From the NCBI RefSeq assembly GCF_003443655.1, contig NZ_CP031941.1, positions 4,028,501-4,092,500 on the forward strand: DNA of 64,000 bases, written 5' to 3'. Numbering within the stretch: the first letter of the stretch is position 1; every line of letters begins with the position of its first letter. Both the position numbers and the translations under genes were made by a program. The notes below the pieces were generated by a model. It was given only the letters and a program-made list of their open reading frames with translations. It made no database searches and was not told where the DNA came from. This stretch comes from Nostoc sphaeroides (GTDB lineage: Bacteria; Cyanobacteriota; Cyanobacteriia; Cyanobacteriales; Nostocaceae). This document shows, piece by piece, positions 46,579-56,351 of this stretch.

Positions 46579-47811
46579 TTGCTACCGTTACGAATCGTAG
46601 TTATTGGGGGTGGGGCAGCAGGATTTTTTGGCGCGATCGCTTGTGCTAAAGCCAATCCTGATGCCCAAGTTACATTACTCGAAGCCAGTCGCCAACCCCT
46701 AGCGAAAGTGCTAATTTCTGGTGGCGGACGCTGCAACGTTACTCACGCTTGCTTTTTACCTGAAGAGTTAGTACAAAATTACCCCAGAGGTGCAAAAGCT
46801 TTGCGGGGTGCTTTGACTCGGTTTGGGCCTCAAGATACAGTAGCTTGGTTTGCTGCTGGTGGAGTTTATCTAAAAACTGAAGCCGATGGGCGGATGTTTC
46901 CTGTCACCAATACTTCAGAAACCATTGTGGAATGTCTGATTAAAGCGGTGGCGACATCTGGAGTAAAACTCCGTATCGGTACACACGTAACTTCGGTGAC
47001 CGCAGCAGATGGAGGGTTTGATATTCTTTTGAAGTCGGGGGAGACGATTAAATGCGATCGCCTACTTCTTGCGACCGGCAGCAGCCTTCTAGGTTATAAA
47101 ATTGTCAAAGAGTTAGGTCATCAAATAGAAGCGCCAGTCCCCTCTCTGTTTACCTTCAATATTGCTGATCCTCAATTGCAAGCTCTAGCTGGAGTTAGCG
47201 TTAACCCAGTGCAATTGCGGTTATCTGCGGGCGGAAAATCCCAATTACAACAAATTGGGCCATTGCTAATTACTCACTGGGGTTTGAGTGGCCCTGCAGT
47301 TCTGAAGCTTTCTGCTTGGGGTGCAAGAGTTCTCCATGAAAAACGCTATCAAGCCACATTATTGATTAATTGGCTGCCTGATTTGCACCAAGAAGAAGTG
47401 CGAGAAAAAGTTTTAGCAGTTAAAGATGAATGGGGAAAGAAAGCGATCGCATTACATCGTGGCGTTGATCTACCCCATCGTCTCTGGCAATATATCATTG
47501 CCCGTGCAGGCATTACCACAGAAGACCGTTGGGCAGAAATATCTAGTAAAACTTTAAATAAACTGTTGCAAGAACTTACTCAGGGACAATATTTAATCAG
47601 TGGCAAAGGAGCCTTTAAAGAAGAATTTGTTACCTGTGGCGGTGTCAACCTTAAAGAAGTCAACTTTAAGACGATGGAAAGTAGGTTAGTACCTGGTCTT
47701 TATTTTGCCGGAGAAATTTTAGATATTGATGGCGTTACCGGTGGATTTAACTTCCAAAGTGCTTGGACAACTGGGTATTTAGCAGGCATAGCAATGGCAA
47801 CTAGCGACTAG
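46579..47811 (+). CDS. HI0933/YhiN-family flavoprotein (NAD(P)/FAD oxidoreductase)
   Basis: 410 residues from a TTG at 46579 (no ATG fits). The dinucleotide-binding fold is IVVIGGGAAGFFGAIACAKA. ISGGGRCNVTHAC and GRMFPVTNTSETIV are the family signatures, and the C-terminal FAD site is FAGEILDIDGVTGGFNFQSA. The substrate is unknown. It follows a rubredoxin gene on the same strand, so electron exchange between the two is possible but unproved. Downstream DNA is packed with palindromic elements. Confidence 0.9.
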   Translation: MLPLRIVVIGGGAAGFFGAIACAKANPDAQVTLLEASRQPLAKVLISGGGRCNVTHACFLPEELVQNYPRGAKALRGALTRFGPQDTVAWFAAGGVYLKTEADGRMFPVTNTSETIVECLIKAVATSGVKLRIGTHVTSVTAADGGFDILLKSGETIKCDRLLLATGSSLLGYKIVKELGHQIEAPVPSLFTFNIADPQLQALAGVSVNPVQLRLSAGGKSQLQQIGPLLITHWGLSGPAVLKLSAWGARVLHEKRYQATLLINWLPDLHQEEVREKVLAVKDEWGKKAIALHRGVDLPHRLWQYIIARAGITTEDRWAEISSKTLNKLLQELTQGQYLISGKGAFKEEFVTCGGVNLKEVNFKTMESRLVPGLYFAGEILDIDGVTGGFNFQSAWTTGYLAGIAMATSD

Positions 47812-47832
47812 TAGTCTGTCAGCTTTCAATTG

Positions 47833-47931
47833 GGGACTTCCAAATAAAAAAATACCCAAAAATTTGACGAAAAAACTCTCTCCTCCTCATTGCTCTGTGT
47901 TCTCTGTGCCTCTGTGGTTCGTTTATTTGGG
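47833..47931. mobile_element. GGGACTTCC-family half element (right end lost)
   Basis: The left end GGGACTTCCAAATAAAAAAA and the interior (CTCTGTGTTCTCTGTGCCTC, GGTTCGTTTATTTGG) match the element at 11116-11239. There is no right inverted end: it runs into GGTTAGGACTTACGCA, another Nostoc repeat end. It looks truncated or fused. Confidence 0.6.
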
Positions 47932-47973
47932 TTAGGACTTACGCATTGACAAGAAATGCCAAATATGAATTAA

Positions 47974-48252
47974 GGTTAAAAACCAATACAGTTCAGTTAA
48001 GGATAATCGTAGGTTGGGTTGAACTTTAGTGTTAGCCAACAAATTCTGATAAATGTTGGGCTTCGTTCCTCAACCCAACCTACGCAGTTTAAGGTTTTTG
48101 GCTCTAACCCAAGCGTATTGGCTTATAACCCAATACGCTTGGGTTAAGGCTAAAACTCTTTGTCAAAGTCAATTTTTTTTACGAACCACAGAGACGCAGA
48201 GGGCACTGAGAGAATAAAGAAATGCTTAACTGAACTGTATTGGTTTATAACC
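47974..48252. mobile_element. 279-bp composite element with 28-bp inverted ends and nested palindromes
   Basis: The outermost 28 bases are inverted with one mismatch (inner part ACCAATACAGTTCAGTTAAG on both). Inside are a second inverted pair CGTAGGTTGGGTTGA ... TCAACCCAACCTACG (48008-48084) and a third, perfect 17-bp hairpin (48105-48146). A CGAACCACAGAGACGCAGAG segment fills the remainder. No coding frame. It lies between the convergent flavoprotein and lpxD genes. Confidence 0.85.
48105..48146. repeat. Perfect 17-bp hairpin within the composite element
   Basis: TAACCCAAGCGTATTGG pairs perfectly with CCAATACGCTTGGGTTA around an eight-base loop. Between convergent genes it could terminate transcription of both, although the flanks are not T-rich. 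Confidence 0.95.
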
Positions 48253-48362
48253 TTTTGTTAGTCGTCTTTAGACGACTTTCGCTATTAGACTCAGAATTCA
48301 TTCTGAGGCGGACTAGATGAGAATGTTACAAAAATGTAGGCAATTCCAACCTCATACCTTCT

Positions 48363-49415
48363 TCACTGATTGCTATTTTTGGATTTACGTTGCAATTGTT
48401 TTAGCGATTGATACATATCTGGCAGGCGATTATAAACAGCACATACCTTGAGATATAGTTTGTAAGGAATGCCTGGAGATCCGCAGACAATTTCTCCTGG
48501 TGGAACATCGCTGTGAATTCCAGTTTGAGCAGATGTCATCGCCCCATCTCCGATCTTCACTTGATTGGCTATTCCTGTTTGTCCAGCTAAAATAACCCGA
48601 TTTCCCAGCTTAACACCTCCGGCCATACCAACCTGACCTGCGATCGCACAGCCCGCACCAATTTGGCAACCGTGACCTATTTGCACTAAATTATCAATTA
48701 CTGTATTACTGCCTACCCGTGTTTCTCCAACGGCTGGGCGGTCAATGGCACTGTTGCAGCCAACTTCCACGCCATCTTCTAAGACTGTACAGCCAGATTG
48801 TTCCATTTTCAACCAACCAGTCCGAGTAGGAACAAAACCAAAGCCTTCTGCACCAATGACAGCACCGCTATGAATCACACAATTTGCACCGATGCGGGTG
48901 CGTTCGTGGATGGTACAGTTAGCGTGTAAGGTGGTGCGATCGCCTATTTTGGCATCTGGATAAATCACCACATTGGGATGAATAATTGCCCCATCGCCAA
49001 TTTCTACCCCTTGTTGAATCACAGCATGGGGGCCAATATAAACATCACTACCAACTTTTGCGGTGGAGTGAATCACAGCAGTGGGATGAATTTCTGGGAC
49101 GGGGCGATATGGTTGGTAAAAAAGGGCGATCGCTTTGGCAAACAATAATCGCGGATCTGGGGTTGCTAGCCAGACAATACCGCTCTCTTGTGCAAGCACT
49201 TGTAATTTTTCATCCTGGGGCAAAATTAAAGCACTAGCATTGGTCTTGCCGATAAAAGACCCAAATTTTGCCCCTTCTACATAGCTTAGAGTACCGATAG
49301 TAGCTTCATCAATGGCTGCTACCCCTGTAATTTCTGGGTCATGGTCTGGGTTGCTAGTCAAACTATGATTGGTAGCGGCATCACCAAATTGGCCGAGGAT
49401 TTCGCTGAATTTCAT
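48363..49415 (-). CDS. lpxD: UDP-3-O-acylglucosamine N-acyltransferase LpxD
   Basis: 350 residues. LpxD adds the second, N-linked acyl chain in lipid A synthesis (cytosol, acyl-ACP dependent). The N-terminal uridine-binding domain (about 1-105) is followed by left-handed beta-helix hexapeptide repeats (IHPTAVIHSTAKVGSDVYIG onward). The catalytic histidine is in NLVQIGHG (H248), and GAEGFGFV is conserved. It stands apart from an lpxC-fabZ-lpxA cluster, so it may be a second copy; that cannot be checked here. ATG at 49415. Confidence 0.93.
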   Translation of the reverse strand: MKFSEILGQFGDAATNHSLTSNPDHDPEITGVAAIDEATIGTLSYVEGAKFGSFIGKTNASALILPQDEKLQVLAQESGIVWLATPDPRLLFAKAIALFYQPYRPVPEIHPTAVIHSTAKVGSDVYIGPHAVIQQGVEIGDGAIIHPNVVIYPDAKIGDRTTLHANCTIHERTRIGANCVIHSGAVIGAEGFGFVPTRTGWLKMEQSGCTVLEDGVEVGCNSAIDRPAVGETRVGSNTVIDNLVQIGHGCQIGAGCAIAGQVGMAGGVKLGNRVILAGQTGIANQVKIGDGAMTSAQTGIHSDVPPGEIVCGSPGIPYKLYLKVCAVYNRLPDMYQSLKQLQRKSKNSNQ

Positions 49416-49612
49416 TGTTGGGTAGATTCAAAAGTAATTTCGTAGAGTGGCAAACACAAACTAAATAGTACTAGTACAGCTTGGCGAAAATTAAAATACC
49501 ATTCTCAATCTTTCAAAGCCCTAAAATACATGACTTTTGACTTTTGACTTTTGCGTAGCGGTACTAGCCCTTTCAAGGTGGGTAAAAATTTTGGTCAATA
49601 AATTCCTCTTTA

Positions 49613-49747
49613 GGGAACTCCAAAAAATAAATTATTCCACATTCAAGTCGTTGACTGTTGACTGTTGACTGTTGACTGAAAACTCGTGAACCGTCAACGG
49701 TCAACAGTGAACAATAGCAATGGAATATTTTTTTACTTGGAAGTCCC
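49613..49747. mobile_element. MITE-like element, GGGACTTCC family (copy B)
   Basis: 135 bp, the reverse-orientation twin of 32380-32514: left end GGGAACTCCAAAAAATAAAT, right end (complement) GGGACTTCCAAGTAAAAAAA. TTA is repeated directly on both sides. The interior is GTTGACTGTTGACTGTTGAC plus GGTCAACAGTGAACAATAG. Confidence 0.85.
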
Positions 49748-49917
49748 TTAAGCTCTTTACTCTGTGTCCTCTGCGCCTCTGTGGTTAAATAAATTACTTT
49801 TAAACCGCTGAGGCACAGAGAGCGCTGAGAAAAAACAATCTTATTTTACGACTCACCTTGAAAGGGCTAGTGCTCTGTCTCATTAATTATGATTGATTAG
49901 TTTGTTACCAAAACCCT

Positions 49918-49945
49918 GTAGAGACGCGAAATTTCGCGTCTCTAC
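49918..49945. repeat. Perfect palindrome around GACGCGAAATTTCGCGTC
   Basis: GTAGAGACGCGAAA followed by its complement TTTCGCGTCTCTAC, a 28-base palindrome. It is a variant of the GACGCGATTAATCGCGTC repeat seen at 252, 23071 and 23110. The changed centre stays palindromic, showing compensatory change. Confidence 0.9.
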
Positions 49946-49982
49946 AACCCAGCAAAATTAATGGGACAGACTACTAGTCCTA

Positions 49983-50888
49983 TTAAAATCCTAATTTCTC
50001 TAATACTGGCTTTGTAGAAACAACGTGGCGATCTAAACCCAGTTCTTTGGGACTAACCCCAAGTGCCAAAGCAATCAACTGCGGTAAATGCAGCACTGGT
50101 AAACCTAATTTTTGCTCAATCACCTTTTCTACCTCTGGCTGACGCGAATCTAAATTTAAGTGGCACAGAGGACAAGGTGTAACTATACAGTCAGCACCAG
50201 AAGTCAAAGCATCCTGAATATGCATCCCCGCCATCTTGAAAGATTGGGTAGTGGCATAACTAGAAAGCGGCCAACCACAACATTGCGTCCGGCCTCGGTA
50301 ATAAATTGGTGTGGCACCCACCGCCCGAAACATATTTTCCATCGCTTCCGGTTTGAACGGGTCATCATAGGGCATAGATTTTTGGGCGCGGAGGAGATAA
50401 CAGCCATAAAAAGCCGCACATTTTAATCCAGTTAACTTCCGGGTGACACGTTTAGTAATTTCCTCTAAACCGTAATCTGTTACCAAGGCGTAGAGAAGAT
50501 GTTTAACGTCGGTAGTGCCGCGATAAGGTGAACAGCCTTCTTTTTCCAGTAAGCCATTAACCTGTTGAATGTACGCCGGATCATTTGTCTTACATTCTTT
50601 CAGGTGTTCGTTCACATGACCGATAACACCCTGACAAGTGCTGCAATGGGTAAGTAAGGGCAAATTTAATTCTTCTGCTAGGGCAATATTTCTGGCATTG
50701 ACTGTATCTTCTAGCAGTGTAGAATCTTCTTTAAATGTGCCAGAACCGCAGCAAGCAGCTTTTTTAAGTTCAACTAGTTCAATGCCCAGTGCTTGGGTAA
50801 GCGCTTGAGTTGACTGGTAAAGTTCCCGACAGGCCCCTTGAGCAACACATCCGGGGAAGTAAGCGTATTTGAGTGTCTGAGATAGCAT
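49983..50888 (-). CDS. CCG-domain iron-sulfur protein (heterodisulfide reductase subunit B-like)
   Basis: 301 residues with two CCG modules. First: YFPGCVAQG, AACCGSGTF and THCSTC. Second: FYGCYLL, TQCCGWPLSS and TPCPLC. These cysteine sets bind a noncubane 4Fe-4S cluster or zinc in HdrB, SdhE-type and GlpC-like subunits. No partner subunits are adjacent. In cyanobacteria this gene is widespread and often proposed as a succinate-dehydrogenase- or quinone-linked subunit; I leave the electron acceptor open. ATG at 50888. Confidence 0.88.
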   Translation of the reverse strand: MLSQTLKYAYFPGCVAQGACRELYQSTQALTQALGIELVELKKAACCGSGTFKEDSTLLEDTVNARNIALAEELNLPLLTHCSTCQGVIGHVNEHLKECKTNDPAYIQQVNGLLEKEGCSPYRGTTDVKHLLYALVTDYGLEEITKRVTRKLTGLKCAAFYGCYLLRAQKSMPYDDPFKPEAMENMFRAVGATPIYYRGRTQCCGWPLSSYATTQSFKMAGMHIQDALTSGADCIVTPCPLCHLNLDSRQPEVEKVIEQKLGLPVLHLPQLIALALGVSPKELGLDRHVVSTKPVLEKLGF

Positions 50889-51310
50889 AGAGGTATATTT
50901 GGGTTAGAGCGATCGCTCTAAAACAATAACTGTTTTATTATTCCTTGTTAGCACCTAAGCTAGGTATGTTTGACGTTCACCGTCTTTTTAACCGTCTAGG
51001 TTCAAAGCCGCAGCGTCTATATATTCTGATTGCTAGCAAGGCTGTAAGTACTGAGCGAGACATTGTAAAGAAAGTTAGCAATAATTGGACAACCGAAACA
51101 TTTACATCCTGTTGGCAATGCCATAGTCCGCTCCTATACCCAATTCTAAGAAAACTTACCCGATTCTTTTGAGTAAGGGGAGGGATTTTCTAACAGAAAA
51201 ACCCTTGGTAGTATACGGGCGATCGCGCTTGACGATAAGATGTATATGCTCAAAACAATGTTTCCCGTAAAGAGCAGAACCTAGCAACTGGTTAAGGACT
51301 TTTATTATTT
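50889..51310. other. Divergent region upstream of acpP
   Basis: 422 bases between divergent genes. An open frame at 50945-51172 (75 codons) has no protein-like pattern and I do not call it. The last 120 bases before acpP are the likely promoter/leader. Confidence 0.5.
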
Positions 51311-51565
51311 ATGAGCCAAACGGAACTTTTTGATAAGGTCAAGAAAATCGTCACCGAACAACTGAGTGTTGAAGATCCAGACAAAATAACTCCCCAGTCC
51401 AAATTTATGGAAGATTTAGGAGCAGATTCCTTAGATACCGTTGAACTGGTGATGGCTTTGGAAGAAGAATTTGATATCGAAATTCCTGACGAAGCTGCCG
51501 AACAGATTGTATCGGTTCAAGACGCAGTAGATTACATCAATAACAAAGTTACCGCATCAGCTTAA
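51311..51565 (+). CDS. acpP: Acyl carrier protein
   Basis: 84 residues, strongly acidic. The 4'-phosphopantetheine attachment serine is S40 in [19 protein letters not shown]. It carries growing acyl chains for FabF (next gene) and for acyltransferases such as LpxD. ATG at 51311. The gap to fabF is 281 bases with short repeats (GATGCGATTAATCACGTC, GCCATGCCCCTCAGGGGCA), so co-transcription is possible but not tight. Confidence 0.97.
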   Translation: MSQTELFDKVKKIVTEQLSVEDPDKITPQSKFMEDLGADSLDTVELVMALEEEFDIEIPDEAAEQIVSVQDAVDYINNKVTASA

Positions 51566-51846
51566 AAAGTTTTGAGTCTTTGAAGTTTAGATGGCAATGC
51601 CATGCCCCTCAGGGGCATCTAGGCAAAAACCACTGCTTTGACTTTTTACTGAGTGCTGAGAGATGCGATTAATCACGTCTGTACAGGGTTTAGGAGTTAG
51701 AGTTTTCGGAGGCAAAAGTTCGGAGTTTTCTCCATCTTTGGGTGCTTCCAAAACTCAGAACTCGGACTGGCTCAACGCCCCGCTAACGCTAACAGAACTC
51801 AGCACTGTTTAATGCCGGCTGCTTTTTCGCCACCTTTAACTGAATC

Positions 51847-53097
51847 ATGACAGATTATACACGTAAACGCGTTGTTGTAACTGGTGTTGGCGCGATTACA
51901 CCTATCGGTAACACAGCAACAGAATATTGGGATGGATTATTGAGTGGACGTAATGGCATTGACCACATCACATTTTTTGATGCGTCTCGCCATGATTGCC
52001 GCATTGCTGGTGAAGTAAAAAACTTCGATCCACATGATTACTTGGAGCGCAAAGAGGCCAAGCGCATGGATCGATTTGCCCAATTTGGGGTTTCGGCAGC
52101 AAAACAGGCTCTAGCTAACGCGCAGTTAGTTATTAATGAACTGAATGCAGAACAGGTAGGTGTCATGATCGGTTCTGGCATTGGCGGCATTAAGGTATTA
52201 GAAGACCAGCAAACTATCTACCTCAACCGTGGCCCCGATCGCTGTAGTCCATTCATGATACCGATGATGATCGCCAATATGGCAGCAGGATTAACGGCAA
52301 TTCACACGGGTGCTAAAGGGCCAAATTCCTGCCCAGTAACTGCCTGCGCTGCTGGCTCTAACGCTGTAGGCGATGCTTTTCGCTTAATTCAAGGGGGATA
52401 TGCCCAGGCGATGATTTGCGGCGGAACAGAGGCAGCTGTGACACCATTATCGATGGCTGGTTTTGCCGCCTGCAAAGCCCTCTCTTTTCGCAATGACGAT
52501 CCGCATAAAGCTTGCCGTCCCTTTGATAGCGATCGCGATGGATTTGTCTTGGGTGAAGGTTCAGGAATTTTAATTCTCGAAGAACTGCAACACGCCCTCA
52601 GTCGCGGCGCTCACATTTATGCCGAAATGATCGGCTATGGTATGACCTGTGACGCTTACCATATAACTTCCCCCGTCCCCGGTGGACTCGGAGCCGCTAG
52701 AGCAATCGAACTAGCGCTCAAAGATGGCGGCATAACTCCCGAACAGATTAGCTATATTAATGCTCACGGCACTAGTACCCCAGCTAATGATTCAACTGAA
52801 ACCTCAGCCATCAAAAAAGCTTTGGGAGAACATGCTTATAAGGTGGCAATTAGCTCCACTAAATCAATGACAGGTCATTTATTGGGCGGTTCTGGAGGTA
52901 TTGAAGCAGTCGCAACAGTACTGGCGATCGCTAATGACCAAATTCCACCGACAATAAATCTGGAAAATCCCGATCCAGAGTGTGACTTAGATTACGTACC
53001 CAACTATAGCCGCGCTCAAAAAGTCGAGGTGGCAATATCCAATTCTTTTGGGTTTGGCGGTCATAATGTCACACTGGCCTTTAAGAAATACGTCTAA
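51847..53097 (+). CDS. fabF: 3-oxoacyl-ACP synthase II
   Basis: 416 residues. It condenses malonyl-ACP with acyl-ACP in fatty-acid elongation. The catalytic cysteine is C167 in VTACAAGSNAVGDA. The two histidines are in NAHGTSTPANDSTE and KSMTGHLLGGSGG. The C-terminal SNSFGFGGHNVTLAF is diagnostic. It is in the conserved acpP-fabF order, followed by transketolase, an arrangement seen in many cyanobacteria. Confidence 0.97.
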   Translation: MTDYTRKRVVVTGVGAITPIGNTATEYWDGLLSGRNGIDHITFFDASRHDCRIAGEVKNFDPHDYLERKEAKRMDRFAQFGVSAAKQALANAQLVINELNAEQVGVMIGSGIGGIKVLEDQQTIYLNRGPDRCSPFMIPMMIANMAAGLTAIHTGAKGPNSCPVTACAAGSNAVGDAFRLIQGGYAQAMICGGTEAAVTPLSMAGFAACKALSFRNDDPHKACRPFDSDRDGFVLGEGSGILILEELQHALSRGAHIYAEMIGYGMTCDAYHITSPVPGGLGAARAIELALKDGGITPEQISYINAHGTSTPANDSTETSAIKKALGEHAYKVAISSTKSMTGHLLGGSGGIEAVATVLAIANDQIPPTINLENPDPECDLDYVPNYSRAQKVEVAISNSFGFGGHNVTLAFKKYV

Positions 53098-53235
53098 AAA
53101 AGGCAGGGGAGCAGGGAGCAGGGAGCAGGGGGGGATGAGGGGGATGAGGGAGTGAGGGACAAGAATTAATAACCAATGCCCAATGCCCCATGCCCAATGC
53201 CCAATGCCTAATGCCCCATGCCCAAAGTATCAGAA
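53098..53235. repeat. GGGAGCA, GGGGGATGA and CCCAATG heptamer clusters
   Basis: A run of GGGAGCA units starts about ten bases after the fabF stop. GGGGGATGAGGG repeats follow, then CCAATGCCCAATGCCCCATG repeats (about 53174-53225). The frame on the minus strand is repeat-derived. The rest of the gap to tkt (to 53427) shows a GATCCCGCTTG / CAAGCGGGA inverted pair at about 53311-53336 and nothing else. Confidence 0.85.
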
Positions 53236-53427
53236 ATATCATTCCGATATAACTTAAGCGTTCAACATGACCCAATTATCAGCTTGATTTATCACCATAA
53301 ACTCAGGAGATCCCGCTTGTCGATGGACAAGCGGGAGTGGGATGATGAGGATAGTGTGGGGAATCTAAAATAACCCCAACAAGAGAAGCTACCAAGAGTG
53401 CTAACCCGTCGTTAAAAACAAGAGATT

Positions 53428-55455
53428 ATGACTGTTGCAACCCAATCCGCCAAAGAATTGTCCGTCGAAGAACTGGCTATTAACTCGATCCGCTTCTTGG
53501 CTGTTGATGCCGTAGAAAAAGCAAAATCGGGACACCCAGGACTACCAATGGGCGCGGCTCCGATGGCTTTTGTCCTCTGGGATCGCTTTATGAAGTTTAA
53601 TCCCAAGAATCCCAAATGGTTTAACCGCGATCGCTTTGTCTTGTCTGCCGGTCATGGCTCGATGTTGCTGTACGCCCTACTGTACCTCACAGGCTACGAT
53701 AGCGTCACCATTGAAGATATCAAACTATTCCGTCAATGGGAATCTAAAACCCCTGGACACCCCGAAAACTTCATGACCCCAGGCGTGGAAGTCACAACTG
53801 GCCCCTTGGGTCAAGGAATTGCCAATGGAGTTGGTTTAGCGATCGCCGAAGCCCACCTTGCCGCTAAATACAACAAACCCGATACCAAGATTGTTGACCA
53901 TTACACCTACGTAATTTTAGGTGACGGTTGCAACATGGAAGGGATTTCCGGGGAAGCTGCTTCTTTCGCAGGACACTTGGGATTAGGCAAACTCATTGCT
54001 CTGTACGACGACAACCACATCTCCATCGACGGTTCCACAGATGTGGCATTCACCGAAGATGTTTCCAAGCGATTTGAAGCTTACGGTTGGCACGTTTTGC
54101 ATGTCCAAGATGGTAATACTGATTTAGAAGCGATCGCTAAAGCGATTGAAGAAGCTAAATCTGTCACCGATAAACCATCAATGATTAAGGTGACAACCAC
54201 AATTGGTTACGGTTCCCCCAACAAACAAAACACTGCTGGCGTTCACGGCGCTGCTTTGGGTGCAGACGAAATTGCCTTGACTCGGAAACATTTGGGTTGG
54301 GAATACGAGCCTTTCGTAATACCCGAAGAAGCTCTCAACCACACACGCAAAGCAGTGGAACGCGGCGCAAGCTACGAAGACGAATGGAACAAAACTTTTG
54401 CCGACTACAAAGCTAAGTATGGCCAAGAAGCGGCTGAATTAGAACGCTACATAAGCGGCAAACTACCCGACGGTTGGGATAAAGTACTACCCACCTACAC
54501 CCCAGAAGACAAAGGATTACCCACCCGCAAACACTCAGAAACCTGCCTCAACAAACTAGCGGCAGTTTTACCTGAATTGATTGGTGGTTCGGCTGACTTA
54601 ACCCACTCCAACTTGACCGAAATCAAGGGTAAGGGCGACTTCCAAAAAGGAGAATACCAAAATCCCAACATCCACTTTGGTGTGCGGGAACATGCTATGG
54701 GCGCAATCTGTAATGGTATAGCGCTGCACACTTCAGGCTTAATCCCCTACGGTGCTACCTTCTTGATCTTCTCAGATTATATGCGTGCTGCCATCCGCTT
54801 ATCCGCCCTTTCTCAAGCTGGTTCGATTTGGGTAATGACTCACGATTCCATTGGACAAGGTGAAGATGGCCCCACACACCAACCCATTGAAACTCTAGCT
54901 TCCTTGAGAGCCATTCCTAATTTATTAGTGTTTCGTCCCGCAGACGGTAACGAAACCTCTGGCGCTTATAAAGTAGCGATCGAGAAAGCGAAGCAAAACG
55001 CTCCGTCTCTGTTGGCATTCACCCGTCAAAACGTCCCCAACTTGGCAGGTACATCGGTTGAGGGTGTGGCGAAGGGTGGATACACAGTAGTTGATAGCGA
55101 AGGTACACCTGATATCATCTTGATTGGTACTGGTTCAGAATTGAGCCTCGCCGTTGGCGCAGCCGAAAAACTCACAGCCGAAGGTAAGAAAGTTCGTGTC
55201 GTCTCCCTACCTTCATGGGAACTGTTTGAAGCACAGGATGCGGCTTATAAAGAATCCATTCTGCCGAAAGCTGTCACCAAGCGTTTGTCTGTAGAAGCTG
55301 GTAGCAGTTTCGGTTGGCACAAGTATGTGGGTACTGAAGGCGATTGCGTTAGTATCGATCGCTTTGGTGCTTCGGCTCCAGGCAATGTTTGTTTAGAGAA
55401 GTTTGGCTTTAGCGTTGATAATGTATTAGCTAAAGCTAAACAATTGTTGGGTTAA
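53428..55455 (+). CDS. tkt: Transketolase
   Basis: 675 residues. A thiamine-diphosphate enzyme of the Calvin-Benson and pentose-phosphate pathways that moves two-carbon ketol units. The TPP/metal motif is [20 protein letters not shown]. The N-terminal [18 protein letters not shown] and the pyrimidine-domain [29 protein letters not shown], and RPADGNET are conserved. The C-terminal domain follows ([14 protein letters not shown]). It is full length, with the ATG at 53428 preceded by AAGAG. Downstream is a weak GGGTGGGCTGAAAGGCCCGCC hairpin-like end at about 55484-55510. Confidence 0.97.
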   Translation: MTVATQSAKELSVEELAINSIRFLAVDAVEKAKSGHPGLPMGAAPMAFVLWDRFMKFNPKNPKWFNRDRFVLSAGHGSMLLYALLYLTGYDSVTIEDIKLFRQWESKTPGHPENFMTPGVEVTTGPLGQGIANGVGLAIAEAHLAAKYNKPDTKIVDHYTYVILGDGCNMEGISGEAASFAGHLGLGKLIALYDDNHISIDGSTDVAFTEDVSKRFEAYGWHVLHVQDGNTDLEAIAKAIEEAKSVTDKPSMIKVTTTIGYGSPNKQNTAGVHGAALGADEIALTRKHLGWEYEPFVIPEEALNHTRKAVERGASYEDEWNKTFADYKAKYGQEAAELERYISGKLPDGWDKVLPTYTPEDKGLPTRKHSETCLNKLAAVLPELIGGSADLTHSNLTEIKGKGDFQKGEYQNPNIHFGVREHAMGAICNGIALHTSGLIPYGATFLIFSDYMRAAIRLSALSQAGSIWVMTHDSIGQGEDGPTHQPIETLASLRAIPNLLVFRPADGNETSGAYKVAIEKAKQNAPSLLAFTRQNVPNLAGTSVEGVAKGGYTVVDSEGTPDIILIGTGSELSLAVGAAEKLTAEGKKVRVVSLPSWELFEAQDAAYKESILPKAVTKRLSVEAGSSFGWHKYVGTEGDCVSIDRFGASAPGNVCLEKFGFSVDNVLAKAKQLLG

Positions 55456-55577
55456 TAGCAACAGAATGTTCTCAAAATTTTGTAGGGTGGGCTGAAAGGC
55501 CCGCCTTTTTTTCGCAGAGAGGTGCTGAGAAACATTGTTTATAATTGAGGTAATTAGTTAAATATTGGTAGGAAGTT

Positions 55578-55880
55578 ATGCAAGAAGTTTCTAGCTATCA
55601 CCAGGAACTTATCAATCGGATATCGCCAATTGTGGAAAATTTATTTCAAGGTAATAGTTTATATCAAGTAAAGTTAAACCAACGGGAAATGATCCAAATA
55701 TTAGTTGAACTATTTGGGAAATTTTCACCAGAAGAAATGAGTGAAATTAAAGATGATGATTTGACAGACAGAATTGATAGTATTTTAGTTTTAGAGGCAG
55801 TTTCAGGTACGTTAAATGATTTAACACCGGAGCAAATAGCTATTTTTGATGCAGTGGTAGAAGGAAGACCAATAAGGTGA
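55578..55880 (+). CDS. Small acidic protein, likely antitoxin of the PIN toxin
   Basis: 100 residues. Helical and acidic: YHQELINRISPIVENLFQGN, MIQILVELFGKFSPEEMSEI and LTPEQIAIFDAVVEGRPIR. It has no AbrB, Phd or ribbon-helix-helix DNA-binding motif I can see. Its stop overlaps the GTG of the PIN-domain gene by four bases (GTGA), the typical antitoxin-first layout, so it most likely neutralises that toxin. Similar small proteins precede PIN toxins in cyanobacteria. Confidence 0.7.
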   Translation: MQEVSSYHQELINRISPIVENLFQGNSLYQVKLNQREMIQILVELFGKFSPEEMSEIKDDDLTDRIDSILVLEAVSGTLNDLTPEQIAIFDAVVEGRPIR

Positions 55881-56287
55881 GTTATTTACTAGATTCAAAT
55901 ATTGTTAGTTATATTTTGAAGAGAAATGTAATTGTAGATCAGAAGTTTAGGGAAGTTCGCCGTCTGAAAGAAGATGTGTTTATTAGTTGTATAACTTACT
56001 ATGAAGTCAAACGAGGTCTTTTAGCTATCAATGCTACTAGACAGTTAGCTGAGTTTAATAAATTTTGTCAAACCTATAAAATTTTATTAATAGATGATTT
56101 AGAGATTATTGAGCTAGCGTGTGAAATATATGTGGACTTACAACGCAGGGGCTTTACTATCCAAGAGCAAGATATATTGATAGCAGCTACAGCGATCGCA
56201 CGCGGATTAATTCTGGTTTCTAATGATTCTGATTTGCTGAGAGTTCAGGGGATTAATTTAGAGAATTGGGCAAGAACAGAACCTTGA
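55877..56287 (+). CDS. VapC-type PIN-domain toxin
   Basis: 136 residues, GTG start overlapping the upstream gene. The acidic metal-binding residues of a PIN RNase are present: D6 (YLLDSNIVSYI), E43 (YYEVKRG), D99 (QEQDILIAATAIA) and D117 (LVSNDSDL). PIN toxins cleave tRNA or rRNA. All four active-site acids are intact, so it is probably functional. It is followed, on the opposite strand, by the AIPR-family gene. Confidence 0.9.
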   Translation: MSYLLDSNIVSYILKRNVIVDQKFREVRRLKEDVFISCITYYEVKRGLLAINATRQLAEFNKFCQTYKILLIDDLEIIELACEIYVDLQRRGFTIQEQDILIAATAIARGLILVSNDSDLLRVQGINLENWARTEP

Positions 56288-56351
56288 GTTAGCAGTTATG
56301 ACGAGAAAGCAAACATCCTGAAAAATGCAAGATTAATTGGAAGTTTGTTAA

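Larger units (their letters stand above)
49416..49982. other. Intergenic region with repeats
   Basis: 567 bases, no gene. Contents in order: TTTTGACT repeats and TAGCGGTACTAGCCC (about 49530-49570, shared with 16520-16570), the element at 49613-49747, GCGCCTCTGTGGTT / GAGGCACAGAG repeat pieces (about 49768-49830), and the GAGACGCGAAATTTCGCGTC palindrome (49918-49945). Confidence 0.6.

Noticed and set aside
50945-51172. 75-codon plus-strand frame upstream of acpP
   Set aside because: No good ribosome-binding site or conserved motif; sits in a divergent promoter region.
53081-53275. 64-codon minus-strand frame
   Set aside because: Composed of GGGAGCA and CCCAATG repeats.
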